Both the position numbers and the translations under genes were made by a program. Below are positions 1 through 10,560 of a stretch of 64,000 nucleotides of DNA, one piece after another. The notes beneath the pieces are model-generated. The model did no database searches. It had not been told where the DNA came from and saw nothing but the letters and a program-made list of their open reading frames with translations. Positions within the stretch are counted from its first letter, which is position 1, and every line of letters starts with the position of its first letter. Source of the DNA: Petunia secreta (lineage: Eukaryota; Streptophyta; Magnoliopsida; Solanales; Solanaceae); the NCBI GenBank assembly GCA_029990175.1, contig JARKIP010000038.1, positions 25,799,501 to 25,863,500 on the forward strand, in the 5' to 3' direction.

Positions 1-149
1 AATTCAAGGTTGCACCCTTAAGATTTTCGCTGAAGTAAGTGATCGGCTTCAATTCTTGCATAAGCCCTACTCCGATCCCAACTCCGGACGCATCACATTC
101 AACCTCGAACGCTTTGCCGAAGTCAGAGAGTTGGATTAATGGGGCAGAG
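1..149 (-). pseudogene. Gypsy pol fragment, RT-RNase H junction
   Basis: The minus strand reads a typical gypsy segment: FGKAFEVECDASGVGIG followed by a KPITYFSENLKGATLN-like stretch. In active elements this is the start of RNase H, including the first catalytic Asp in ECDASG. It continues the RT reading that stops at 8929 once the nested element is removed. The open end lies outside the window. Confidence 0.85.
145..149. repeat. Target site duplication CAGAG, left copy
   Basis: CAGAG directly precedes the 5' LTR and recurs at 8924-8928 directly after the 3' LTR. A 5-bp duplication is usual for LTR retrotransposon integration. Confidence 0.9.
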
Positions 150-1426
150 TGATGTGTGGGCAAAAAGCCACATATTACCTTCTATTTACTTGATTTTTGC
201 TGTGCATTATTGATTAAATACACGCACATATCATGTTTTAGTTGCATATTACAGGATTGACGTTGTGGTGATGAGTAGGTGGAAAACAAGCCGGAATAGG
301 TTGAATTGCAGAGCTACTGATCCTGAACTAGAAATATGTTCATCGCGATCACGCAGAAGAATGAAGGAAGCTAGCGCTAACGCGCCAAGTATAATGCGAT
401 AGCGCAGAAGGAAAAAAAGATATGAAGCGCGATAGCGCCAAGGCGAACGCGATCGCGAAGGTTGTGCGTCTGGATTGCGCTGGACAGTTCTGTAATTTCA
501 CATCAGCCTAATTGGGAACATATATTCAGCCCTTTGCACGACCTAGGGCTCATCTTTTGGCCATTTTTCCAATCTTGGAACAAGGATCCATCAACAAGAA
601 GACCAAGAGGGTGAAGATTCGGAGCAACCCATTGAGAAATTTTCAACCTTTAGTACACCTTTCTTTACTTTCATGCTTAGTATTGAATATATTTGGTGTT
701 GTTGATGTTATTGAAGAATTGATTTTGTGAATATATTTCATGGCTATTTGTGTTATTAATTGATATGATTTTGGACATGAATATATGAATGAGTCACGAC
801 TAGAAATTTATATTGCTGGGTTTTGATTATCTAGCTTCCATTATTTTGATTGCTTGACTCTTGTGCTCGCGACACTTGAGTTGCCCATCTACTTTGCTAA
901 TTAAAGACTCGGGAGAGATTAGTTAGCGTAGAATAGTGAAGCTAACGAGGATTTGGATTGATAGGCTATTTCATAGACTAACTCATCTAAAAGAAGTTAC
1001 GCTCGGAAGAGGTGTTCTTTCCTCAGGTAATGGGTAGTGCTTTATAAGCTCAACCATGGCTTTGACAAGCGCCGTTGAGGTAAATCCCTTCTAGGCCGGA
1101 AGGATTCTAGGGATTACATTAGAACGACTCGGCCATAATATACAAACCCTGTGCTATAATTGCATCCTAGGCTCAAAACTTGTTTTCCTTTGTTGTGAGA
1201 AGGCCATAGATCACATTTACTTGCTTTCCTAGTGTAGTTTGTAGTTGTTAATATCGTTCCATCATCTCATTATCCTAGTTTGGCTTTGTCAAATAGGTTT
1301 AGTTCCTCCACTACTTTAATCGCATCACTTTGTTCCTTGTGGATTCGACCCCGACTCCTAGTTGGGTAAATTATAATGCGATGACCGTTCATACCTCAAG
1401 CCGAGGTGTGTGTTGAGCGTTCATCA
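150..1426 (+). repeat. 5' LTR of the nested non-autonomous element
   Basis: Begins TGATGTGTGGG and ends GCGTTCATCA. It carries GCGATCGC-type words near 340-465. It lacks a 20-bp CGATCG-containing stretch and a 9-bp GATGTTATT repeat that are present in the 3' LTR. Confidence 0.93.
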
Positions 1427-1430
1427 AAAT

Positions 1431-1448
1431 TGGCGCCGTTGGCGGGGA
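1431..1448 (+). promoter_or_regulatory. Primer binding site, tRNA-Asp-like
   Basis: TGGCGCCGTTGGCGGGGA lies four bases after the LTR. It matches the complement of the 3' end of plant tRNA-Asp except for one base (TTGCCG in the tRNA-derived form). Athila-type gypsy elements are known to use tRNA-Asp. Confidence 0.75.
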
Positions 1449-1630
1449 ACAATTGGCGTATTAGAGTAGTTTAAGGAGTTGAGCTAGTTGGCCTAGTTCC
1501 AAACTTTGTGAACCGTTCTTCTTAAAATTGTGAATAGTAGTAATATTTTTTGTAAATTGTAAATATTTGTTTGTGTGTTGTGTTTACTTGCATTAGTTAG
1601 TTAGTTTAGATTAGTGATAACTATCTTGAA

Positions 1631-2287
1631 ATGGCATCATGGAACCAAAATTGGTCCCATATTGAAAATCCATACATGAGTGATCCTTGTCCTTATTGTG
1701 GCGGACCTCACCATTGGCAAGATTGTCAAATTATTTCCGGAGGAGAGTTGTGCGCACCTTCTCAACCCTTTGAGTGGGACATATGTCATGAGTGTGGGGG
1801 TCAAAATGGCCATTGGGACGGTTGTCCTAATATTCCTTATTCTTCATCCAATGGTTTTTATAATGATGCTAATGATTCTTATGAGTTTGATAGGGCAAAT
1901 GTAAACATGAACATGGAGCTTGAACCCGAATGGCAAGGCATCCAAGAGAAGTTTCAAGAAGAGATGGACCTATCGACTTCACAAGATGAATGCAATGAAA
2001 ATGAAAGATTGGAACATTTGATGGAGCAAATACTTAAAAATAATTGTGAGAATGCCGAAGCCTTCAATGAGATAAAGGAAACGATCCATCAAAATGGCTT
2101 AGCAATTCACAACTTGGAGACTCAATTGAGCCAATTGGTTGACACTTTCAATGATCAACAAGTTAAGGGTTTTTCCAAATCTCAACAAAAGCCTTATATG
2201 GAAGATGAGGTAGAGTTCCAAGAAGAATCCTCCATGGAAGATGTGCTTGAATATCAAGAAAGAATTATTGATGAAAAGCACAATTAG
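1631..2287 (+). CDS. Zinc-knuckle protein of the non-autonomous element, N-terminal part
   Basis: The 218-residue frame starts MASWNQNWSH. It has two CCHC-like motifs near residues 20-32 (CPYCGGPHHWQDC) and 53-66 (CHECGGQNGHWDGC). Their spacings, CX2CX4HX3C and CX2CX5HX3C, depart from the canonical CX2CX4HX4C of Gag. The rest is acidic and Gln/Glu-rich with heptad-like stretches (about residues 105-180), suggesting a coiled coil. Such zinc-finger leaders are common in Athila/Tat-type and related pol-less elements, where nucleic-acid binding is presumed. It ends at a TAG; acidic coding-like sequence continues past it, so this stop may be a mutation. No homologue of known function is recognised. 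Confidence 0.6.
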   Translation: MASWNQNWSHIENPYMSDPCPYCGGPHHWQDCQIISGGELCAPSQPFEWDICHECGGQNGHWDGCPNIPYSSSNGFYNDANDSYEFDRANVNMNMELEPEWQGIQEKFQEEMDLSTSQDECNENERLEHLMEQILKNNCENAEAFNEIKETIHQNGLAIHNLETQLSQLVDTFNDQQVKGFSKSQQKPYMEDEVEFQEESSMEDVLEYQERIIDEKHN

Positions 2288-2289
2288 GA

Positions 2290-3086
2290 TGAAGAAGAAA
2301 TTGTGAGCCGAGCTTGGCTCCGAGATCAAGCTCGAAAAATGGAAGTCCATGAAGCATGCCTTCATGACTTAAATGTAGATGGTTAGGATCTCGAACATGA
2401 AAAAGAAGAACTAGGGCAAAGAGTGAACTAATTTGATCTTGAAGCTCGTGGCTAAATTCTAGTGCATGAATTGGTTGAAACTTCCATGGCTCAACATGAG
2501 GAAATCGTGAATGACATGCTAGAAATGAGTGAATTTATGGAAGAGAGCACAAGTCAAATCATGGGAACTCATGGAAGTGATCATATCTTCAAGATATTTG
2601 GTAATGATGCCGTGAAATAAGAAATGTGTGCTGGAGGCTAGAGTGGAAATGAAGAACTTTTGTGATGAAAACTCTAGCATAATTGAAGAGGAGTATGTCA
2701 TGCTTGGTGCTCCATTGGTGTTAAAACAATTGGGACCTCATTCACTTTATTTTTCAACTCTATGTGTGGATGAGGCAATACAAGTTGAAGAACAAGCACC
2801 TTCAGATGATTTTGGTATTGATGAGCAAAATGGGTACATTGTTGAATTTTCCACGCCAAGAAGGCAAAATGACATCACCTACTTGAAGGCGAAGAAGTGC
2901 AAGATGAAGAATCTGGCTTCGCAAGCTTGGAAATGCGTACCCCCGCCTAAAGAGCATAACAAAAAGCATGAAGCCATGTTGGGGAGAAAATTCACCTTCA
3001 CCAAGTGGAGAGAAAAGCATTATGGGTACCGTCTAGCCAAGACATTAAATAAAGTATTTGTCGGGAGGCAACCCGAATCTCTTTGA
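2290..3086 (+). pseudogene. Broken continuation of the element's first ORF
   Basis: After the TAG at 2287 the sequence keeps acidic, coding-like composition with scattered stops. The longest open piece (2628-3086, 152 codons) ends in a basic segment near KFTFTKWREKHYGYRL. It is probably the C-terminal part of the zinc-knuckle protein. Function is unknown. Confidence 0.4.
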
Positions 3087-3236
3087 AATTTTTAGTTGTC
3101 CATTGATTGCATGTTAGGTTAGATTAGTTTTTGTTGTTGTTTTTTATCATCTCACATGAATCCCACATTTGTTAGTTGTTAGGATGCATGATTTAAGGCA
3201 TAAAGATGAAAAAAATGGATTGCACAGGGGTGTAGG

Positions 3237-3336
3237 GTGGACCACCTAATGAGATGAGGCGGACCGCCCACTGAAATTTGACATTCTGCATCCCAGTAGG
3301 CGAAGCACCTAATGTTTGGGGCGGACCGCCTCACTG
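3237..3336 (+). repeat. GGCGGACCGCC word cluster in element interior
   Basis: Four related words lie in 100 bp: GTGGACCACC, GGCGGACCGCC, GGCGAAGCACC and GGCGGACCGCC. All have complementary or near-complementary arms around a short centre. The same word type fills the LTR and leader of the element at 26292-32274. Confidence 0.7.
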
Positions 3337-3373
3337 AAACTCTGCTCATCGGAAGTTGGAAAAAAAAAGTGTT

Positions 3374-3505
3374 CATTGCGATCGCGTCATCAGACACGCG
3401 ATCGCGCTTCACTGTGAGGCAGACATGCGCGATCGCATCTGTTTCACGCGATCGCGTAGGTTAACTTTTCATAAAGGCGCGATCGCGGCTGGTTCACGCG
3501 ATCAC
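3374..3505 (+). repeat. GCGATCGC palindrome array
   Basis: Five perfect GCGATCGC octamers, often extended to CGCGATCGCG, and one GCGATCAC variant are spaced about 20-30 bp apart in AT-rich, non-coding element sequence. Confidence 0.85.
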
Positions 3506-4023
3506 GAAGAACAACATTTCAGGCATTAAAAGGCAGTTTCAAGAGACCAAACGACCCATTTTATCTAACCCCTCATTCTCTCAAACTTCCTTCCCTCATT
3601 TTTGCAATCCAAGTGCTACATTGCATCATATATTCAACTCTCAATCATTCCATCTCCATCATCAAGGTATGTTTCCTAATTTTCATCTTAAATTTTGTTG
3701 ATTAAAAGCATGTGTAAGTAAATCCTCCTCTCTTGGTTCCATTAGTGGTTGTATGAATAAGAAAACAATGGGCTTTTTATGGACAATAGGGGAAGTCTGA
3801 TGTACCCTTATAGACAAATTGTTTGTGAAGAAAAATGGGTTAGGTTACTAGTTGTTAATGCTCAATTGAACTAAAAAAACCCAGTAATTAGATCTGACAA
3901 ATTGAAGCCAAAACTCATGTTTTTCTTGTTTAAATTATGGGTGTGCACTGTAAATGATGCTTAAAACATAAAAATTCTGGGTGTTGAAGCCGAGGTCTGT
4001 CTCCTTCCGCTGGAGAAGACAAC

Positions 4024-4160
4024 CTTGCGATCGCATGACTACCTGCGTGATCGCACTGATTTGTCCAAAGCTAACCTTCGTGATCGCGTCACAGCATCGC
4101 GATCGTGCAGGGGTCCTAGACAACTCAGCGCGATCGCGCCTGTAACTGCGCGATCGCAAA
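4024..4160 (+). repeat. Second GCGATCGC palindrome array
   Basis: Three perfect GCGATCGC words and several one-base variants (GTGATCGC, GCGATCGT) lie upstream of the ORF at 4316. Confidence 0.8.
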
Positions 4161-4315
4161 GAGACCATTTTTCTGGCAGAAACAGTGAGCTTGCACAGCC
4201 CACTGCTGAATTTTTTTGGCTTCAACCTTTGGTTCCTGAGCTTTATTAATTCATATATTAAGTACCCAAATCGTGTTTCAAAAATGTTGATCTTTGTAGG
4301 TACTTTTTCCTTACA

Positions 4316-5585
4316 ATGGCCGAAGGAAACAACAAACGGAACGTAACAGGAGATGCAGAAGCAACATATAACAGAACGAGGTTCTTATCTAGATCGTGCT
4401 ATGAAAAATTCCAGAGGGACCTTGAAATGAGCTTCATTAAGGAAAGAGGGATCCATATGGATAAAGTGGAAGAGAAACTCCCCGACTTCTTTCAAAAGCT
4501 AGAAAATAACGGATGGAGATGTTTTGCGAAGACACCTGAGAAGCCAAATGCTACCATAGCGCGGGAGTTTTATGCAAACGCCACTCGAACGGATTTTAGT
4601 GGGGAGTTGGTGACAACTGTGAGGGGCAAATTGGTGCGATTTGATGCAGCTGCTATCAATGCGGTGTACGAGCTCAATAATGTTGACAATGTTTTATACA
4701 AGGCTCGTGCTTCAGAAAGAGGTATGCAGTGGATGGTCGATATGCTTCAAGGGGGGCAACCACTCAGGTTGGTCCACATTCGGACACAAGATTGTATCTA
4801 CCGACTTCACAGGTGAGGCCTGCATGTGGTTATCCATTTTGTGCACTAGGGTGATGCCTTCGAGCAATGAGAGTGATCTCTCTCTTGAAAAAGCTCGCCT
4901 GGTCGCGGTAATGATTGACGAGCTCAAGGTCAATGTTGGTGATATAATTATTGGGGAGATTGAAGAAGTGGTGCTAGAGAAAACAAAAAGCTTATTCTTC
5001 CCAAGCTTGATTCACCGGCTATGCATGGATGCTGGGGTGGAGATACGCACTACTGATAAAAGTGTGGGTCCTGAAAAACCTATTTATCCACTGCTGAAGA
5101 AAGGACCGGGAGGGGTAATACAGAGCAAGAAAAGAATAGTTGAGATGCCTTCCCAGATTGATGTCGAGGACCCAACTTTTGGGCAATTCTCCACACCTGC
5201 TACTACTGCTGCACCAGGGAGTTCATACACTCCAGTGCCACCACTTGTATCTGGAGCGTCTAACATGAGGTACATTTCCTCTCAAATTTCTTCTGTAGAC
5301 GCTCAAATTAGACAGCTAGTAGCAGGGCTTCCTTCAGGCCCACATGGAGAGGGTTCTTCCTCTAGGCCTTCGAGCACGTTATCACTGGAGGCTGTAGCAG
5401 CTGAGCAAGAGCGAATTAAGATCCGGCTGGACAAAATGGAGAGGAAGCAGAAAAATTTTGCCAAGAGAACAAGCAACTTCCTCAACAAGAAGATGAGTAA
5501 GCTTAATTCGCTCTGTCACTCCACTAGCTCAGATGAGGAGTCCGATAATGAGCTTCACTACCCCAACACTGACAGTGAGGAGTGA
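4316..5585 (+). pseudogene. Putative plant transposon protein (PF20167-like), frameshifted
   Basis: The first frame (4316-4816) starts MAEGNNKRNVTG. It carries the hallmarks of the plant putative transposon protein family: a FYANA block, a VRGKLVRFDAAAIN block and a YELNN block. The reading then moves to another frame (to 5585), probably at the G6 run near 4752, and continues through a Pro/Ser-rich linker and a basic coiled-coil-like segment (residues such as EQERIKIRLDKMERKQKN). This family is common in pol-less LTR elements of plants, and its biochemical role is not established. As it stands the protein would be truncated after the shift. Confidence 0.65.
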
Positions 5586-5653
5586 TATGCTAGTTAGGCA
5601 TTTTCTTACACCCTTTGTATTATATTTCTAGTTGCACTGAGGACAGTGCATAG

Positions 5654-5669
5654 TTTAAGTTTGGGGGTG
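5654..5669 (+). promoter_or_regulatory. Internal polypurine-tract-like motif (copy 1)
   Basis: TTTAAGTTTGGGGGTG is preceded by GAGGACAGTGCATAG. It closely resembles the true 3' purine tract at 7600-7615, which follows GAGGACAAGCAATAG. Confidence 0.6.
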
Positions 5670-5891
5670 TATTTGTGTTTTGGGTGTAGTATTGATGTTG
5701 CTCACGTACTTTAAGTTTTTGACATGTCTACCTCATCTTGTCTTTGTTTTTGAGCAAATTGTGGAAAACCTTGTGGATGATCATTTTCTTTAATATTAGT
5801 ATAAGTATTTTATTAATAGCTTGTGCATATTTAGTATTAGTATTATTATAGTAATGTGTTAATAGCTTGTTTATATTTAGTAGTTAGTTAG

Positions 5892-5896
<5 letters not shown>

Positions 5897-5934
<38 letters not shown>
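5897..5934. repeat. (TA)n microsatellite
   Basis: An uninterrupted TA run sits in the non-coding 3' half of the nested element. Confidence 0.95.
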
Positions 5935-5939
<5 letters not shown>

Positions 5940-7599
5940 GTACTCCCATGAACTACGCTTGGGATGTTGCTTCTTTTTATCTGATTCACCTTTGTGTGAT
6001 ACGTAGGCATCCCACTTGGGCGCGAAAGCCTCATTTGGGTCCGAACAACCATTTTCATTGTAAATACCATGCTGTATAAATTTTTTGAAATAACCTCCTT
6101 GGTTTTTCTTTGCTATGGTTCTTTTCCAAGGAAGTAATTATGTTGAACCGGGCATCTTTAGTTCTAGTTTAGTAGTTAGTTGTAAATAATGAGGATTAGT
6201 TGTGGATTTTTGTTCCTTGGCAACTTTTGGCATGTTTGGTTCCACCATTATTTAATCCTTATCATGTGAGCTTGTTTTGAAAAATGAATAGAAAAATTCA
6301 GTTGGTGAATTGTGCTATGATCTTTAAGTTCAACTTTTGGCTCTTATGTCACTAATTAGCTCTCATTAGGCTATGACTAAACTTTGGATGCTTAATTGCC
6401 TTTGATTGGGACTTGAATTTACTCGTCTTCCTTGCTTTACTTATGCCATGTGTGGTGAGGTTTTGGTGTATTCATGTGTGTGCTTCTTGATCTAGAACTT
6501 GCCCTAAGTGTGCTTCAAGATGAAATTCTAGGTGATGCTTGACTTGAAAAATGATTTTAGGCTTTCTTTGGCCCGCTCAGTAATCTAAAAAGCCTACCCT
6601 TCTATTATATCCTTAGTCAACCCCTTTGAGCTTAATATCCTTTCTTTTGGAAACCACATTATTAACCCAGACCAATTCTAAGTACTTAAAGCACTAACCC
6701 TTCTTTTTGGCCCTACCTCCTTGAGTGCATTGAAAGACGTGCAACTTAGACAAAAGCCTAAGTTTGGGGGTGGCACGAGTTATGATGAAACTGTGGAAGT
6801 TAATGAAAATCAAAAGATAAGAAATGAAAAGAAAGAGCAACAAAAGTGAGTTGAATAACAAAAAAGAAAAGAAACAAAAAGAAGCAAGTGAAAGAAAAGA
6901 AAGAAAAAGAAGAAAAAGAGAATTGATGAATAAAGAGGAGAAATATTAGAGTATAATCCTCGATTTAGCAAGGTGTAAGTGCAAGAAAAATGAAGTGTGC
7001 CTTAATTTTTGTACGGTTTAGTGCTCAAGGAGGTGTATAGTCACTATTTGCCTATATTTTACCCCACCTTTGACCAAAAGCCTACATTACAACCCTAACA
7101 AGTCCTAATTGATTTCGGGTCAAGCATTCCTACATTAGTGGAGAGGTACACGAAGGGCAAGTCTATGGATCTTTAGTGTGCATGCTGAACTTCTTTTGAG
7201 AGAGTAAGCGAATTCTTCCTATCATTAATCCCATTTGTGTTATCATTGCATTTTTGTGGTTAGGATATTCTCTTGAGTGGTGAGGGCACTTGTGAAGTTG
7301 AGTTGAGGACTTGTGTTTCACTTTTCAATTGAGGTGAGCAAGCAATGAGGTGAACTCTTGTGACGAAGAGGCAAACTTTGAAAGTCTTGTGTCATGGCAT
7401 GTTTTCTTTCTTTGAAGTTTTGTATATGAAAGTTATGCTCACATAGCTTGGCTTAATTGTTGGCACCAACCAATGTCATTAGTTGTTGAACTTGAATCGA
7501 GTTTTGGCTTGTTGTGGCTTTAATGAAAAAAAATGCATAAATTGATGAATTGCAACTTGGGGTCCATTGAAGTGTGTTTTGCTTGAGGACAAGCAATAG
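5940..7599 (+). other. Non-coding 3' region of the nested element
   Basis: No open frame of note is present. An A/G-rich block (about 6780-6950) and a further purine-tract-like TAAGTTTGGGGGTG at 6759-6772 are visible. This long non-coding tail is typical of large retrotransposon derivatives. Confidence 0.7.
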
Positions 7600-7615
7600 T
7601 TTAAGTTTGGGGGTG
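7600..7615 (+). promoter_or_regulatory. Polypurine tract of the nested element
   Basis: TTTAAGTTTGGGGGTG directly abuts the 3' LTR start TGATGTGTGG, the position of the plus-strand primer. Confidence 0.85.
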
Positions 7616-8923
7616 TGATGTGTGGGCAAAAAGCCACACATTACCTTCTATTTACTTGAGCTTTTGTTGTGCATTATTGATTAAATACACGCACTTATCA
7701 TGTATAATTTTCATATTCCAGGATTGACGCTGTGGTGACGAGTAGGTGAAAAAAAAGCCGGAACAGGCTGAATTGCAGAGCTACTGATCCTGAACTGGAA
7801 ATCTGTTCATCACGATCGCGCAGTGATTCACGCGATCGTGCAGAAGAATGAAGGAAGCTAGCGCTAACGCGCCAAGTATAACGCAATCGCGCAGAAGGAA
7901 AAAAAAGAGATGAAGCGCGATAGCGCCAAGGCGAACGCGATCGCGAAGGTTGTGCATCTGGACTGCACTGGACAGTTCTGTAATTTCACATCAGCTTAAT
8001 TGGGAACATATATTCAGCCCTTTGCACGACCTAGAGCTCATCTTTTGGCCATTTTTTCAATCTTGGAGCAAGGATCCATCAACAAGAACACCAAGAGGGT
8101 AAAGATTCAGAGTAACCCATTGAGAAATTCTCAACCTTTAGTACTCCTTTCTTTACTTTCATGCTTTGTATTGAATATATTTGGTGTTATTGATGTTATT
8201 GATGTTATTGAAGAATTGATTTTGTGAATATATTTCATGGCTATTTGTGTTATTAATTGATATGATTTTGGACATGAATATATGAATGAGTCACGACTAC
8301 GAATTTATATTGTTGGGTTTTGATTATCTAGCTTCCATTGTTTTGATTGCTTGACTCTTGTGTTCGCAACACTTGAGTTGCCCGTCTACTTTGCTAATTA
8401 AAGACTCTAGAGAGATTAGTTAGCGTAGAATAGTGAAGCTAGCGAGGATTTGGGTTGGTAGGCTATTTCATAAACTAACTCATCTAAAAAAAGTTACGCT
8501 CGGAAGAGGTTTTCTTTCCTCGGGTAATGGGTAGTGCTTTATAAGCTCAACCATGGCTTTGACGAGCACTGTTGAGGTAAATCTCTTCTAGGTCGGAAGG
8601 ATTCTAGGGATTACATTAGAACGACTCGGCCATAATATACAAACCCCATGCTATAATTGCATCCTAGGCTCAAAACTTGTTTTTCTTGGTTGTGAGAAGG
8701 TCATAGATCACATTTACTTGCTTTCCTAGTGTAGTTTGTAGTTGTTAATATCATTCCATCATCTTGTTTTCCTAGTTTGACTTCGTCAAATAGGTTTAGT
8801 TCCTCCACTACTTTGATCGCATCACTTTGTTCCTTGTGGATTCGACCCCGACTCCTAGTTGGGTTAGTTGTATTGCAATGACCGTTCATACCTCAAGCCA
8901 AGGTGTGTGTTGAGCGTTCGTCA
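7616..8923 (+). repeat. 3' LTR of the nested element
   Basis: It is a direct repeat of 150-1426, starting TGATGTGTGGG and ending GCGTTCGTCA. Target copy CAGAG follows at 8924-8928. GCGATCGC-type words lie at about 7808-7945. Confidence 0.93.
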
Positions 8924-8928
8924 CAGAG

Positions 8929-9349
8929 CTAAGCCTCCGTTTCAACTCTTGGAAAGCCCTCTCTTGGGACTCTCCCCATACAAACGGATGGTCTTTCTTT
9001 ACCAGCTCGGTTAAAGGAGCTGCCATGATGCTAAAGTCACGAACAAACCTTCGGTAAAAGCTAGCTAAGCCATGAAAGCTACAAACTTGAGAAACCGAGG
9101 TTGGAGTTGGCCAATCTTTGATAGCTTCGACTTTCGATTCATCGACTTCAACACCATTAGCACTCACAACGAATTTTAGAGAGACTACACGCTCGACACA
9201 AAAGGCACATTTCTTGAAGTTAGCATATAACTTCTCTTTTCTAAATTTATCAAGCACTAGCCTTAGGTGTTCGATATGTTTATCCACAGATTTACTATGA
9301 ACAAGTATGTCATCTAAGTTAACGACAACAAACTTTATCTATGAACGGT
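8929..9349 (-). pseudogene. Gypsy reverse transcriptase, C-terminal part
   Basis: The minus strand reads LDDILVHSKSV, where LDD corresponds to the YVDD-type catalytic Asp pair. A KCAFCVERVVSLKFVVSANGV block and a FYRRFVRDFSIMAAPLTEL thumb/connection block follow. These are standard gypsy RT landmarks. A frameshift near 9336 separates it from the N-terminal RT. The reading is cut at 8929 by the nested element and resumes at 149. Confidence 0.88.
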
Positions 9350-10107
9350 TTGACCACATGGTTCATCAGTTGCATGAATGTGCTCGGTGTGTTAGAGAGA
9401 CCAAACGACATCACTAACCATTCATAGAGACCGAATTTGGTCTTGAATGCAATTTTCCACTAATCTCCGAGTTTCATTCGGATTTGGTGGTAACCGAACC
9501 TGAGGTCTATCTTCGAAAAGCATGAAGAACCACTTAACTCATCGAGCATGTCATCTAATCGAGGGATAGGATGATGATACTTTACCGTAATTTTGTTGAC
9601 TGCTCGGCAATCAACATACATTCGCCATGTTCCATCTTTCTTCGGCACAAGGATAACAGGAACAACGCAAGGACTCAAGCTTTCTTGAATAAGGCCATTG
9701 TTCAACAATTCATCCACCTGCCTTTGAAGTTCTTTGGTTTCTTTGGGATTATACCGATATGCAGGCTTGTCGGGAATTTGTGACCCCGGTACGAAGTCAA
9801 TTTGGTGCTCGATTCCTCTCATCGGAGGCAATCCACCTGGCATTTCTTTAAGAAACATGTCTCTGAAGTCATACAAAACACTTTGTACCGCATTAAGCAA
9901 AGGGTTATCATTAGAAAAATCATCATTAGAGTTTAGAAAGATACCCTTGTGCACGAGGCAAATCATCAGTTGACCGTTGTCATTGCCTCGTAGATACTCA
10001 CCCGGTTGCATGATTGCACAGATATTTCTTACCTCAGGCGGTGAGTTGTTGTCTTCGGCCACAAAGTTTGTCCCAACCGGAGACTTAGCTTTAGCCACTT
10101 CTTTCAA
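9350..10107 (-). pseudogene. Gypsy reverse transcriptase, N-terminal part
   Basis: The frame at 10107-9460 includes IPDKPAYRYNPKETKELQRQ, a VPKKDGTWRMYVDCRAVN block and a FSKIDLRFGYHQIRM block with the first catalytic Asp. After a stop at 9460 the reading continues as KTKFGLYEWLVMSFGLSN. Upstream lies a KEVAKAKSP linker that is also found, without any RT after it, in the element at 26292-32274. Confidence 0.9.
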
Positions 10108-10116
10108 TTATTTCAT

Positions 10117-10560
10117 TCATTTATAGTCCTCATTGACTTGTTTAGGAGACAATGGTTTGAGTATGAAACTCTCACCTCCGAGCTTAGCAGTATAAGTGTT
10201 GGATCGTCCGTTATGAATAACCGACTGATCATACTGCCATGGTCGACCCAATAGAAAATGACAAGCTTGCATTGGTATTACATCGAACATCATCTCATCT
10301 TGATATTCTCCCACTTTGAACTTGATCCACACTTGCTTGACAACCTTCAATTCACCACATTCATTCAACCATTGCAATCTGCAGGGATGAGGATGCTTTG
10401 AAGTAGGTAATCCCAATTGTGATATCAAGGTTTGGCTCACCACATTTGCACAACCACCCGAATCAATTATCATCGAACAAACTTTTCCCCTTACTCGACA
10501 TCTTGCATGGAAAAGATTCTCTCTTTGGTTGTCCTCTTCTTCGAGAGTCATGCAGCTCAA
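10117..10560 (-). pseudogene. Gypsy aspartic protease domain
   Basis: The minus strand reads CSMIIDSGGCANVVS, which holds the catalytic DSG triad. It continues through CRLQWLNECGELKV and ends with CHFLLGRPWQYDQ. This is the PR domain between Gag and RT. It is open within the frame 10839-10117 that begins in the zinc knuckle. Confidence 0.88.

Larger units (their letters stand above)
150..8923 (+). mobile_element. Complete non-autonomous LTR retrotransposon (LARD-like), nested in gypsy pol
   Basis: Two direct LTRs (150-1426 and 7616-8923) start TGATGTGTGGG and end in CA, with CAGAG target repeats outside. A tRNA-Asp-like primer site follows the 5' LTR and a purine tract precedes the 3' LTR. 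The interior holds a zinc-knuckle ORF (1631-2287), a short continuation (2628-3086) and a frame-shifted ORF resembling the putative plant transposon protein domain (4316-5585). No protease, RT, RNase H or integrase reading is found, so it must have moved with enzymes from another element. The LTRs differ at many positions plus two short indels, so the insertion is not recent. Confidence 0.9.

Noticed and set aside
512..8227. Open frames 512-730 and 8000-8227 coding similar 72-75-residue peptides
   Set aside because: They lie inside the two LTRs of one element and match because the LTRs are copies. Both need a TTG start and have no recognisable domain.
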